Origin: Halopenitus sp041821145
Lineage (GTDB): Archaea > Halobacteriota > Halobacteria > Halobacteriales > Haloferacaceae
Reading direction: 5' to 3'
Length of the DNA: 64,000 nucleotides
NCBI RefSeq assembly: GCF_041821145.1
Contig: NZ_JBGUBC010000013.1
Location: 16,201 to 80,200 of the forward strand
Part shown: positions 18,901-27,227 of the stretch, piece by piece
Numbering within the stretch: position 1 is the stretch's first letter
Layout of the letters: the number at the start of each line of letters is the position of its first letter
The notes under the pieces: model-generated
The model's input: the letters and a program-made list of their open reading frames with translations, nothing else
What the model was told of the DNA's origin: nothing
Database searches by the model: none
Made by a program: the position numbers and the translations under genes

Positions 18901-20647
18901 TCGACACCTGCGCGAACAGCTGTTTGAAGTAGCTGAAAAGCGGACGGTCGATGTCCGAAAGCACGGTCAAGGGAGTGTCATCGCCCATCGACCCGACCGG
19001 GTCCTTACCGGTCTTGGCCATCGGCTCGACGAGGTGGTTCATCGAGTCCGTCGTGTAGCCGAAGGCCGCCTGGTGGGCACGCAATAGCGACTCCTCGGAT
19101 TCGGCGTCGGCCGTCTCGTTTTCAGTCGTCCCGTCGTCGTTTGCGGGGTCCGCTTCGAGTTCGACGGCGTCGTCGATCCCGGTGCTCGTTCCGTCGTCGG
19201 CGTCGACGAGCGCGTCGAGGTCGATCTGCTCTTGGGCAACCCACTCCCCGTAGGCGTCGTCGGTGAGTTTCTCGAAGACCTCCTCGTCCGGGACGACGCG
19301 GCCGGCTTCCAGATCGGCGACGAAGATCTCGCCGGGCCGGAGTCGGCCACGTCGTTCGACGTCCGCGGGATCCGTCGGGAGCGCGCCGACTTCGCTGCCG
19401 ACGATCAGCCGGTTATCGTTCGTGACCTCATACCGGCAGGGCCGTAGCCCGTTGCGATCGAGGACGCCGGCAACCTGATCGCCGTCGAATCCGAGTACGA
19501 GCGCGGGCCCGTCCCACGGCTCGACCAGCGATGCGTGGTAGTCGTACCAGTCCTGACGGTCCTCCTCCATGAGGTGGTCATCGCGGAAGGCCTCGGGGAT
19601 CAACATCCGGAGAACGTGAGGGAGCTCACGGCCCGTCTGGACGAGCAGTTCGAGCGCGTTGTCGACGGAGGCCGTATCCGACTGGTTCGGGTCGTCAATG
19701 ATGGGTTTGACCGTCTCCAGATCGGCCCCGAATCCGGGGTGAGAGACGTCCGTCTCGCGTGCGCGCATCCAGTTGATGTTTCCCTGAATGGTGTTGAACT
19801 CGCCGTTGTGGACGATGTTGCGGTACGGATGCGCGAGATGCCACGCCCCGAGGGTGTTCGTCGAGAAGCGTGCGTGAACGAGCGCCGCTCGCGAGGCGAA
19901 CCGATCGTCCTCGAGGTCCGGGAAGTAGTCGGCGAGCTGTTGGCCCTTCAACAGGCCCTTGTAGACGACGCGGCGCCGATCGAGGGAGACGACGTAGAAT
20001 CGCTCGCCACCGTCCATATCGGCGACGGCCGACTCGATCGCCTTGCGCGCCACGTAGAGACTCCGATCGAACCCGAGCAGGTCCGGATCGCGGTCCGCGT
20101 CGGCGTCAGCCTCCTCGTCGACGAACCGTTCCGCGAGATCCGCATCCTCGGTAGGGGCGACGAACACCTGCCAGTGATCCGGCTCCGACTCGAGTGCGGT
20201 CGCGCCGAGGTTGGAATTGTCAGTGGGAACGTTTCGTCGGGCGAGCACTTCGAGGTCGTATTCCGCGAGCGTCCGCTCGACGATTTTGAGGAGCTGATCA
20301 CGTGCGCGCTCCTCGGGCGGGAGAAAAAGGGATCCTACGGCGTACTCCTCGGGGAGATCGATATCGGTGACTGCACGGAAGAACGGGTCGGGGCGTTGAA
20401 TCATGATCCCGGCGCCGTCGCCGGTGTTCTCTTCGGCACCGGTCGTCCCGCGGTGTTCGAGGTTCTCCAGGAGTCGGACGGCGTCGGCGACGGTGTCGTG
20501 GGTCGGTGCGCCATCGAGGTCTACGACGGCGCCGACCCCGCAGTTCGATCGGTCGTCGTCGAGCGCCGCCAACCCCTCGGCGACCCCCTCGTCCGAACCC
20601 GAAGAGCCGGCGGTCGGCTCGCGGGTGGTACTATGTGGCTTGGTCAT
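15917..20647 (-). CDS. gltB: Glutamate synthase large subunit (probably ferredoxin-dependent)
   Basis: About 1576 residues from the ATG at 20647; a TTG at 20656 would add three. The class II glutaminase domain begins at Cys36 in RSNCGVGAVVD, so a propeptide of about 35 residues must be removed to free the N-terminal Cys nucleophile. The central and FMN-binding synthase domains follow, with the 3Fe-4S cysteines in the run CVMARQCHENTCPVG. The C-terminal GXGXG beta-helix domain ends the enzyme. It makes glutamate from glutamine and 2-oxoglutarate. No small subunit (gltD) gene is adjacent, which favours ferredoxin as electron donor. An Asp/Glu-rich insert at about residues 470-505 is a halophilic feature. 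The upstream region carries paired AGGG/CCCT boxes. Confidence 0.95.
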   Translation of the reverse strand: MTKPHSTTREPTAGSSGSDEGVAEGLAALDDDRSNCGVGAVVDLDGAPTHDTVADAVRLLENLEHRGTTGAEENTGDGAGIMIQRPDPFFRAVTDIDLPEEYAVGSLFLPPEERARDQLLKIVERTLAEYDLEVLARRNVPTDNSNLGATALESEPDHWQVFVAPTEDADLAERFVDEEADADADRDPDLLGFDRSLYVARKAIESAVADMDGGERFYVVSLDRRRVVYKGLLKGQQLADYFPDLEDDRFASRAALVHARFSTNTLGAWHLAHPYRNIVHNGEFNTIQGNINWMRARETDVSHPGFGADLETVKPIIDDPNQSDTASVDNALELLVQTGRELPHVLRMLIPEAFRDDHLMEEDRQDWYDYHASLVEPWDGPALVLGFDGDQVAGVLDRNGLRPCRYEVTNDNRLIVGSEVGALPTDPADVERRGRLRPGEIFVADLEAGRVVPDEEVFEKLTDDAYGEWVAQEQIDLDALVDADDGTSTGIDDAVELEADPANDDGTTENETADAESEESLLRAHQAAFGYTTDSMNHLVEPMAKTGKDPVGSMGDDTPLTVLSDIDRPLFSYFKQLFAQVSNPPIDYIREELVTSLESRLGFQRNLLDETSDHARQIVSESPILTDEETATIKELGEDDPDDGDAGAAERFDSRVLDATFDPGTDLEDALTRLREDAGTAIEDGADVIVISDRAIGPERIAIPSLLATGAVHHHLVRNGLRNHAGLVVESGEPHEVHHIATLVGYGAGAVNPYLAYASIADVVAGPDGADESEAIAAYRGALEDGLLKTMAKMGISTMESYQGAQIFEAVGLDSSLVAEYFEGTEIRTEGIGLDVIDGDLRTRHAMGFGADPHLETTGEYEHRSSGVTHAWNPQTVGTLQQAVRAGDYDQYLEFAELVNDQTDAIQTLRGLLEFDSDRDPVPIEEVEPASEIVERFSTAAMSLGSISPEAHENNSIAMNRIGAKSNTGEGGEPPERFGTERECNVKQVASGRFGVTAEYLTSADELQIKMAQGSKPGEGGHLPGKKVNEMIAHVRCSTPGVGLISPPPQHDIYSIEDLKQLIYDLKSANPDADINVKLVSEAGIGTIAAGVAKANADVVHVSGHSGGTGASPKTSIKNAGLPWELGLAETNQMLRATGLRDRIRVSTDGGMRTGRDVAVAALLGAEEYVFGTASLVTSGCVMARQCHENTCPVGVATQREDLRKRFPGEPDHVVNYMTFIAEELREIMADLGFRTVEEMIGRPAHLRQRETDHEKAKHLDLSSVIAEPAGSVRTKVRSQTHEIEERLDWDLIDIAEPAIDDEAPVAIAKDITNVDRAVGATLSNRIVSEHGGDGLEDDTIAVDFDGYAGQSFGAFLANGVTFRLTGAANDYVGKGLSGGRIVVNTPDDAGYSATDNVVTGNVCLYGATDGEMYVNGVAGERFGVRNSGVKAVVEGVGDHGCEYMTGGVVAVLGETGRNFAAGMSGGVAYVYDPTARFEKRVNDGMVSITDELSDRDESMLRRLVENHATYTESERAHELLDDWDAALDSFVRVFPDAYAEVIAEGRGADVRDSRPPAANADADTNVDANVVSGDD

Positions 20648-20674
20648 ACCATCCAAAAGTGGGTAGACAGGTAA

Positions 20675-20720
20675 AGGGCTAACCCTGATACAGTTAGGGT
20701 GCCTTACTCACCCATTAGGG
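20675..20720. promoter_or_regulatory. Cluster of AGGG/CCCT dyads between gltB start and its promoter
   Basis: The boxes AGGG (20675-20678), CCCT (20683-20686), AGGGTG (20696-20701), CACCC (20709-20713) and AGGG (20717-20720) alternate in direction. They form the inverted repeats ACCCT-N9-AGGGT and GGGTG-N7-CACCC. A minus-strand TATA-like ccttatattcc at 20719-20729 lies just upstream, so the dyads cover the expected transcription start. This layout suits a repressor operator, but no regulator is identified. Confidence 0.45.
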
Positions 20721-20729
20721 AATATAAGG

Positions 20730-20964
20730 TCATTATTGTTAAGAGTCTGTGACTGTATGGCATGGATTCGGTATCGGAATATATTTTGTATAGTTTTGAT
20801 CGTAAATCTATTTTAGGAGAGATTAGCGAAAGAATCTTTTGAAAATGTGCACCAACCAAAAACGTATGTTAACGTACACGATCGATCGAGAGTAATCCGT
20901 TCGCGGCCGATCGGGAGTGTCCGAGCTCGAAGGACGGCCACGATCGAGGCCGATCGAGGACGGA
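20730..20964. other. AT-rich intergenic region between gltB and proS
   Basis: This stretch is clearly AT-richer than the surrounding genes and holds no credible gene. It contains several TATA-like runs (tattttgtatag near 20786) and a near-palindrome acgtatgttaacgtac at 20862-20877. It is upstream of gltB and downstream of proS, so any promoter activity would serve gltB or an unannotated RNA. Confidence 0.5.
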
Positions 20965-22440
20965 TCAGTACGACTTCGCGAAGTACGCCGTCCGGACCGC
21001 TTCCTCGCCGCAGACGCCGCAGGTCTCGTCGTGGTCGTCGCCGACGAGTTCGTCATCGTCCTCGAAGGGGACCATCACGATCTCGGCGGCGATTTGCTCT
21101 TTGATCTCGGCTTCACACGCTTGCTCGCCACACCAGGGGGTCTCGACGTACCCGCCGTGGCGCCCGATCGTGCCGAGGATCTCCGCACGGTCGTCGGCCT
21201 CTCGAACCTCGCCGTCGAGGTTCTCCTCGGCGGCCGTATACAGCTTCGCGTAGATCTCATCGAGGTGCGAACGGACGGTCTCGGCGACGTCCGTGCGGTC
21301 CGCCACAGTGCTTTCGCCGTCCGGGCGGTGGACGAGCGTCAACTCGTCGTCGTCGACCTCGTTGGGACCGATCTCGATCCGAAGGGGGATGCCGTGGAGT
21401 TCGTGTTCGTTGAACTTGAACCCGGGATTGTGCTCGTCCCGGTCGTCGAGTTCGACGCGGACTCCCGCCTCCTCGAGGTCCGCGGTGACACCCTCGGCAT
21501 ATTCGAGTACGTCCGCTTTCGTGTCGGACTGCCAGATCGGGACCACGACGACCTGTTCGGGAGCGACCGTCGGCGGAAGGACGAGTCCCTGCTCGTCGGA
21601 GTGCGTCATGATGAGCGCGCCGAGACACCGCCAGGAGAGCCCCCAGGAGGTGGTGTAAGCGGTCCGCTCCTTCTCGTCGGTGTCCGAAAAGGTGATCTCG
21701 AACGCCTCCGCGAAGGACTGTCCCAGATGGTGGGAGGTCCCGCCCTGAACGGACTTGCCGTCGGGCATCAACGCCTCGACGGTCGTGGTTACCTTCGCGC
21801 CCGGGAACGTGTCGTGGTCCGGCTTCTGCCCGCGGAGGACGGGTATCGCGAGGACGTCCTCATAGATCGACTCGTACTGATCGAGTCGAGTCATCGTCTC
21901 CTCCCAGGCCTCCTCGTCGGTCTCGTGGGCGGTGTGGCCTTCCTGCCAGAGGAACTCCTTCGTCCGGAAGAACGGTTTCGTCTCGGTCGCCTCCCAGCGA
22001 ACCACCGAACACCACTGGTTCACCCGAAGCGGGAGATCCCGGTGGCTCCGGATCCACTTCGACATGTAGGGGGCGATTATCGACTCGGAGGTGGGTCGAA
22101 CCGCCAGTCGCTCCTCGAGTTCCTCGTGGCCGCCCTTCGTGACCCAGGCGACCTCCGGATCGAACCCTTCGACGATGTCCTTCTCGCGTTCGAGGTACGA
22201 CTCCGGAATGAACATCGGGAAGTAGGCGTTCTGGACGCCCGTCGCCTTGAACTTCGCATCGAGCGCGCTCTGGACGGCCTCCCACAGCGCGTATCCGCGC
22301 GGACGGGTGACGATGAACCCGCTCATTCCCTCCGGACCGTAGTTGGCGATCCCGGCCTTCCGGACCACCTCGGCGTACCACTCGCCGGTGTCGTGTGATT
22401 TGGACTCGGTAATTCCGAGTTCCTGATCGTCGTCGGTCAT
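20965..22440 (-). CDS. proS: Prolyl-tRNA synthetase (archaeal/eukaryotic type)
   Basis: A 491-residue class II synthetase. The catalytic core has motif 2 in FRTKEFLWQEGHTAH and motif 3 further on. An anticodon-binding domain (VVVPIWQSDTKADVLEYAEG) follows, then the C-terminal zinc-binding domain with GVASKQAC-like Cys pairs (WCGEQACE, CGVCGEE) and the family's terminal Tyr (YFAKSY). The ATG at 22440 is the conserved start; the frame stays open upstream but encodes unrelated sequence. It charges tRNA-Pro. Confidence 0.96.
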   Translation of the reverse strand: MTDDDQELGITESKSHDTGEWYAEVVRKAGIANYGPEGMSGFIVTRPRGYALWEAVQSALDAKFKATGVQNAYFPMFIPESYLEREKDIVEGFDPEVAWVTKGGHEELEERLAVRPTSESIIAPYMSKWIRSHRDLPLRVNQWCSVVRWEATETKPFFRTKEFLWQEGHTAHETDEEAWEETMTRLDQYESIYEDVLAIPVLRGQKPDHDTFPGAKVTTTVEALMPDGKSVQGGTSHHLGQSFAEAFEITFSDTDEKERTAYTTSWGLSWRCLGALIMTHSDEQGLVLPPTVAPEQVVVVPIWQSDTKADVLEYAEGVTADLEEAGVRVELDDRDEHNPGFKFNEHELHGIPLRIEIGPNEVDDDELTLVHRPDGESTVADRTDVAETVRSHLDEIYAKLYTAAEENLDGEVREADDRAEILGTIGRHGGYVETPWCGEQACEAEIKEQIAAEIVMVPFEDDDELVGDDHDETCGVCGEEAVRTAYFAKSY

Positions 22441-22513
22441 CGGATCCAGAATCCGGCGTGTGGGACTTAAACCGACCGAAGACGCCCCGCGAAGCGCGAT
22501 CGCCGTCGCATCC

Positions 22514-23206
22514 CTATCGGTCGGTGACTCCCTCGCGATCCATCTCGGCAACCTCCGCCTCGAGCCACTCGCGGAACCACCGAACGCGTTTGATCCGCTG
22601 GTGAGCGATCGACTCGGCAGTCTTCGAGTGGATACGGTCGACGTGGTCGCGGCTGCGTTCGAGCACGCGATCGACCATCTTCGCCGCGTCCATGTGGGTT
22701 CGCGCCTCATAGCCCATCCGCAACAACATCAGAGCCGTCCCGTTCGCGCCGACCTTATCGAGGAGGTCCGCCTCGATCAGACACCGGGTTTCGAGGTCGA
22801 CGTTCGAGAGATCGCCCTGATAGGAGTGGGCCTCGATGGCCTGGGTGACCTGGGCGATGAATGAATCGGGATACTCACCTTGCGTTTCGAGGTACTCGCG
22901 GGCGATCCGGGCACCCGCTTCGGCGTGGGCGTCCTGGTCGACCTCGAGTTTAGCGACGTCGTGGAACAGGGCAGCGACTCGCACCACATCCCGATCGGCG
23001 CCCTCCTCGCGGGCGATCCGCGTCGCGATATCGGCGACGTTCCGGATGTGGTTGAATCGATAATCGGCCGAATGCCACGGATACCACCGCATCCGCCCCC
23101 CGTCGTCCTCGCTTTCGACGCTCGCAGCGAGGTAATCGTGAACGAACGACCGCATCTCGTCGAACGCCTCCTCGGACACGCGGGACCCTTTGATCTCAAC
23201 GCCCAC
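22514..23206 (-). CDS. HD-domain hydrolase
   Basis: A 230-residue protein with the HD superfamily arrangement: FNHIRNVADIA (first His), AALFHDVAKLEVDQ (His-Asp), AIEAHSYQG and an acidic LIEADLLDKVG block. These are the ligands of the YedJ/YpgQ-type metal phosphohydrolases. The substrate is unknown. It lies 73 bp upstream of proS on the same strand and could be cotranscribed with it. Confidence 0.85.
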   Translation of the reverse strand: MGVEIKGSRVSEEAFDEMRSFVHDYLAASVESEDDGGRMRWYPWHSADYRFNHIRNVADIATRIAREEGADRDVVRVAALFHDVAKLEVDQDAHAEAGARIAREYLETQGEYPDSFIAQVTQAIEAHSYQGDLSNVDLETRCLIEADLLDKVGANGTALMLLRMGYEARTHMDAAKMVDRVLERSRDHVDRIHSKTAESIAHQRIKRVRWFREWLEAEVAEMDREGVTDR

Positions 23207-23354
23207 GGCCCCACCCCCTCACTCGATAGACGCGACGACCGCGAATTCCGTGTTTCATTGCCCAAACCCACGGTCGTTTCGTTCTTAGGCGTTACGACAG
23301 ACGGAGTGAACCTCGGATCGCCCGTCGGACGCCACCTCGACGGCCGAGACGGGG

Positions 23355-24110
23355 TCACAGATACGCGGCGTCCCATCGGGTGGGCTTTCGACGGTTCCCA
23401 CAGGAAACGCACTTGAGACGTTCCATCGTGTCGACGACGATCTCCAGGCTCTCGCAGTTCCCACAGAGGTATCCGTAGCGCTCCTCGTGGTCCGAGTCCA
23501 CGTAGGCGGGATAGAACGGCCCCTTCGATCCCCGCTCGCTTTCCTCGAGGTCGACGTGGACGCGATCGCCCGACTCATCAGTGTAGACGCGCGATTCGGT
23601 TGCGGAACCGTCCTCGGCGGTCCGCTTCGTGTAAACTAACTCTTCGAACGTCTCGCGTTCGACCGTGATCGTCTCTGCATCCGTGCGATCGTACCCCTCC
23701 TCCTCGTAGAACCGGGTTCCCGATTCGTTCGTGGCGAGGACCCGTCCCTCGATGCGGTCGACTTCGCGATCGCGGAGCTGATCCTCGACGTATGCGAGCA
23801 GGCGACCCCCGAATCCCGAGCCGCGGTGGTCGGGATGGACGTGGAGCCAGTCGATCTCGCCGACACGTTCGCCGCGGTCGACGACGTAACTCTCCGCAAA
23901 CCCGACGACCGCCTCCGATTCGATCGCGACCGGACACACCGTCCGGCTGGAAGCGACGTCGGCGGTCATCTCCGAGGGATCGTACCACCGATCGACCAAT
24001 TCAGCGATCGCCTCCTCGGAGACGACGTGTCCGTACGAGGCCGAAAGCGACGCGCGTGCGACCGCCCGTATCGCCTCCAGATCGTCCGGGGTTGCCTCTC
24101 GGAGCTCCAT
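23355..24110 (-). CDS. GNAT N-acetyltransferase with C-terminal zinc-ribbon-like domain
   Basis: A 251-residue fusion. Residues 1-150 are a GNAT domain with the acetyl-CoA loop WLHVHPDHRGSGFGGRLLAYV. The C-terminal 85 residues (DUF5816-like by recall) have two Cys pairs, CGNCES and CVSCGNR, that look like a zinc ribbon. The start ATG at 24110 is supported by a minus-strand TATA atttataagc at 24132-24141, which leaves no room for the upstream ATG at 24125. The acceptor is unknown; the ribbon could contact RNA or protein. Confidence 0.85.
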   Translation of the reverse strand: MELREATPDDLEAIRAVARASLSASYGHVVSEEAIAELVDRWYDPSEMTADVASSRTVCPVAIESEAVVGFAESYVVDRGERVGEIDWLHVHPDHRGSGFGGRLLAYVEDQLRDREVDRIEGRVLATNESGTRFYEEEGYDRTDAETITVERETFEELVYTKRTAEDGSATESRVYTDESGDRVHVDLEESERGSKGPFYPAYVDSDHEERYGYLCGNCESLEIVVDTMERLKCVSCGNRRKPTRWDAAYL

Positions 24111-24164
24111 GTGGGATGTGTTCACACCCCGCTTATAAATAACTCTCCCCGCGGACGGAGCGAC

Positions 24165-24437
24165 TTACGTGATTGAGTAGGTCGCGGCCGCCATCAAGAG
24201 CAGCGCGAACCCGAGCGCGATCACCATCAGGTAGCTCAAAGACCGGTTCTCCCACTTGAGGTGCTGGAAGTAGCCGACGATGAGGGCGGACTTCAACACC
24301 GAGGCGCCCATCGTCCCGGCGAACGCCTGCTCGTAGGTGAAGAACTCCCCGAACTCGAACAGGATGAAGTTCAAGGTCGCCAACCCCGCGAGCGCGAGGT
24401 AAATGAGTGCGTAGAACTTGATCGAATCCGTCGCCAT
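24165..24437 (-). CDS. Cytochrome c oxidase subunit IV family protein
   Basis: A 90-residue protein with three hydrophobic segments, the size and layout of prokaryotic COX subunit IV. It has FAGTMGASVLKSALIVGYFQHLKWE, in which the FQHLKWE turn is typical of the family. It is probably leaderless: a minus-strand TATA, acctataagg, lies 26-34 bp upstream. It belongs to the terminal oxidase cluster with the fused subunit I/III and subunit II genes. Confidence 0.88.
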   Translation of the reverse strand: MATDSIKFYALIYLALAGLATLNFILFEFGEFFTYEQAFAGTMGASVLKSALIVGYFQHLKWENRSLSYLMVIALGFALLLMAAATYSIT

Positions 24438-24473
24438 TGTTCACGCGAAATCTGGGTGTGCGTCCTTATAGGT

Positions 24474-24617
24474 TTACCCATCCGCGTCGTCCGGCCCTCG
24501 CCATCGTTTCCACAGGAGGTAGCCGACGATCGGTCCGGCGATCCAGAACCCCACGCCGACGATCGCCCAGATGATCCCGCTCAACATCCGCGGGTCGGTG
24601 AGGAGGTCCGTGACCAT
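24474..24617 (-). CDS. 47-residue single-span membrane protein in the oxidase cluster
   Basis: A short gene: ATG at 24617, stop TAA at 24474. It encodes MVTDLLTDPRMLSGIIWAI, then one hydrophobic span (to about residue 36), then WKRWRGPDDADG. A minus-strand TATA-like ggatatttacg at 24640-24650 is 24-33 bp upstream. It lies between the fused oxidase gene and the subunit IV gene on the same strand. It is probably a small accessory subunit of the oxidase; I know no name for it. Confidence 0.7.
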   Translation of the reverse strand: MVTDLLTDPRMLSGIIWAIVGVGFWIAGPIVGYLLWKRWRGPDDADG

Positions 24618-24728
24618 GTGATCCGTCGTCGATCGGGACGTAAATATCCGTGTATCGATCGATCCGATATCCCGCCATCACGATGCATCGATAAGGGAGG
24701 ACCGGTCCGCCGAACGCTTGCCGGTCGT

Positions 24729-27227
24729 CTAGAAGAGGTAGAACAGCGGGAAGAGGAAGACCCAGACGATGTCGACGAAATGCCAGTAGAGGCCGAAGTA
24801 CTCGACCGGTCGGGAGTCCTCCTGGTAGGCGCCGTTCCAGGCGCGCACGAGCAGGAAGCCGGCGATCAACAGCCCGATGACCACGTGGAGGCCGTGAAGC
24901 CCGGTCGTGACGTAGTAGATCGTCGCCTGAACGGGGTCACCGTGTGGGTTCTGGCTCAGCGTGACGCCGACGTCGTAGATCTCGTGGTGCCACTCCCACA
25001 GCTTGATGGCCAGGAAGGTGACTCCGAGCAGCATCGTCGTACCGAGGCTGGCGATCAGTCCGCCGCGGCTCTGTCGGCGGGCGTAGACGAGCGCGAGGAT
25101 GACCGTGAACGAGGAGGTCAACAGCACGAACGTGTTGATGAGTCCCGGTAGGGAGTTGGTCAACGGCTCCCAGGTATACCAGCCCGCAGCGACGCGGATG
25201 AAGACGGCCGCGGAGAGGAATGCGCCGAAGACGATGACGTCGGAGGCGAGGAAGAACCACATGCCGAGTTTCACCTTCTCGACGCCCTCGAAGGGCCACC
25301 GCTCGGCGATCTTCATCGGTGGCGCATGGAAGTCCTCCAGTCCCCACTTCACGGCGGTCCAGATGAGACCGATTCCGCCGATGGCGGTGAAGATCGGATA
25401 GATCGGATTGCTGACCGAGATGGCCGTCGCAAATAGGGTGTCGCCGGCGGAGATGTTCATTGAGGAGGTGACTCCCGAGAGTCCGAAAAAGAGGATTGCG
25501 ACCGAAAGCGAGAGCGCGAACGGCCAGATACTGGCGTGACTCGGGTGTTTATCCCAGTAGGGGTAGCTCTCGATATGGTCGTCGCCATGGCCCGCGCCGT
25601 GGCCACCGTCGGTCGCGGCTGCCGGCCCGTCGTGACCCTCCTCGGTCGTCGTGAGTGCCTCCGAGACGAACTCCAGTTTGCCGGATGCGTAGGATGGACG
25701 CCCGCCCCAGTTCTCAAGCGGCGGTGGGGAGGGGACGGCCCATTCTGCGGTCCGCGTGTACTCCCAGGGATTCTCCGGCGCGTCGGGGCCGGCGACGTAG
25801 GATTTCGCGAAGTTGTAGAACATGATAAAGAAGGACAGCCCGAGGAGGAACGCGCCGATCGTCCCGAACTGGTGCATACTCTGGTAGGCGGGATCGTAAT
25901 CGAACACCCGTCTCGGCGTCTCCCAGGCGAGGAACATCGAGAAGTACACCGCGTTGAAGCCGATGAAGAATGCGACGAAGTGCACCTTGCCAAGGAATTC
26001 GTCGTACATCTTCCCGGTCATCTTCGGGAACCAGTAGTACGCGCCGCCAAACAGCGCGGTCGCACCACCGAACATCACGTAATGGAAGTGGGCGACGACC
26101 CAGTACGTTCCTCGGAACTCATAATCGAGGACGATCGCGCCGAGGAAGACCCCCGTGATCCCGCCGAGGATGAACAGCAACAGCGACCCGAACGCGAAGA
26201 GGAACGGCGTCGTGAACTTGATGCGACCCTTAATCAGCGTGTAGATGAGCGAGAAGACGAGGAGATCGAACGGTAGCGAGATGCCGATCGTCGTCGCCAT
26301 CATCAGCGTCTTGACCTCCAGGTTGATCGTCGTGAGGAACATGTGGTGGGTCCACACAAGGAACGACTGAATGGAGATGAGACAGATGGCGATGATCACC
26401 CATTTCCGACCGACGAGGCGGTTTCCGGAGAACGATTGGAAGAGTTCGAGCATCACGCCGAGTGCCGGGAAGAAGACGATGTACACCTCCGGGTGACCGA
26501 AGAACCAAAAGAGGTGTCCCCAAAGTAGCGCTCCGCCCTCAGTGGCCGAGAAGTAGATGCTCCCGAGAATACGATCGGAAAGCAAGATCAGCGCGACCGC
26601 AAGCAGTGCCGCGAACGCGAACAGCATCATGTAGACGGTCGCGAGGATCGACCAGGTGAAAAGCGGCATATCCATCAGTCCCATTCCTTCCGCACGGGAG
26701 TGGTGGATCGTCGTCAGGAAGTTGACCGTCGAGGCGGTAATTCCGATCACGAACATCGCCAGGGCGAGGATCGCCCCGGTCGATCCGAGACTCGGCGTAT
26801 ACATTGGGACGTTGAGCGGGGCGTACATCGTCCAGCCGGTACTCAAGGTACCGCCCTGGAAGTAGCTCACCCCCATCAGGAGTCCCGAGAGCAGGTACAT
26901 CCAGTAGGAGAGCGCGTTCAGCCGTGGGAACGCGAGGTCGTCAGCTCCGATCTGGAGGGGGACCAAGTAGTTCGCGAACCCGAATCCGAGCGGAGAGAGG
27001 AACCAGAAGACCATCACCAGTCCGTGGGTAGTCACGGCCTCGTTGTAAGCGAGCCCGGAGAGGATCTGGGCGCCGGGTTCCCACAACTGAAGGCGGATGA
27101 GAAGCGCAAGCATTCCGCCGAAGATCAGGAAGAACATCGCCGTGATCGTATACAGAATTCCGACGTCCTTGTGGTTCGTTGTGACGAGCCAGCGACGGAC
27201 GGACGTTTTCGGTGGTAGTTCGGACAT
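24729..27227 (-). CDS. Cytochrome c oxidase subunit I/III fusion
   Basis: An 832-residue fused haem-copper oxidase catalytic subunit. Residues 1-520 are subunit I with twelve spans, WTHHMF and HFHYVMFGG for haem and copper ligands, and GHPEVYIVFFPALG, the HPEVY cross-link region that marks A-type oxidases. A charged linker (about 520-570, with a His-rich HGAGHGDDHIESY run) leads to subunit III, seven spans to residue 832. Its start overlaps the coxB stop by 1 bp, so the two are coupled. It reduces O2 to water and pumps protons across the membrane. Confidence 0.95.
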   Translation of the reverse strand: MSELPPKTSVRRWLVTTNHKDVGILYTITAMFFLIFGGMLALLIRLQLWEPGAQILSGLAYNEAVTTHGLVMVFWFLSPLGFGFANYLVPLQIGADDLAFPRLNALSYWMYLLSGLLMGVSYFQGGTLSTGWTMYAPLNVPMYTPSLGSTGAILALAMFVIGITASTVNFLTTIHHSRAEGMGLMDMPLFTWSILATVYMMLFAFAALLAVALILLSDRILGSIYFSATEGGALLWGHLFWFFGHPEVYIVFFPALGVMLELFQSFSGNRLVGRKWVIIAICLISIQSFLVWTHHMFLTTINLEVKTLMMATTIGISLPFDLLVFSLIYTLIKGRIKFTTPFLFAFGSLLLFILGGITGVFLGAIVLDYEFRGTYWVVAHFHYVMFGGATALFGGAYYWFPKMTGKMYDEFLGKVHFVAFFIGFNAVYFSMFLAWETPRRVFDYDPAYQSMHQFGTIGAFLLGLSFFIMFYNFAKSYVAGPDAPENPWEYTRTAEWAVPSPPPLENWGGRPSYASGKLEFVSEALTTTEEGHDGPAAATDGGHGAGHGDDHIESYPYWDKHPSHASIWPFALSLSVAILFFGLSGVTSSMNISAGDTLFATAISVSNPIYPIFTAIGGIGLIWTAVKWGLEDFHAPPMKIAERWPFEGVEKVKLGMWFFLASDVIVFGAFLSAAVFIRVAAGWYTWEPLTNSLPGLINTFVLLTSSFTVILALVYARRQSRGGLIASLGTTMLLGVTFLAIKLWEWHHEIYDVGVTLSQNPHGDPVQATIYYVTTGLHGLHVVIGLLIAGFLLVRAWNGAYQEDSRPVEYFGLYWHFVDIVWVFLFPLFYLF

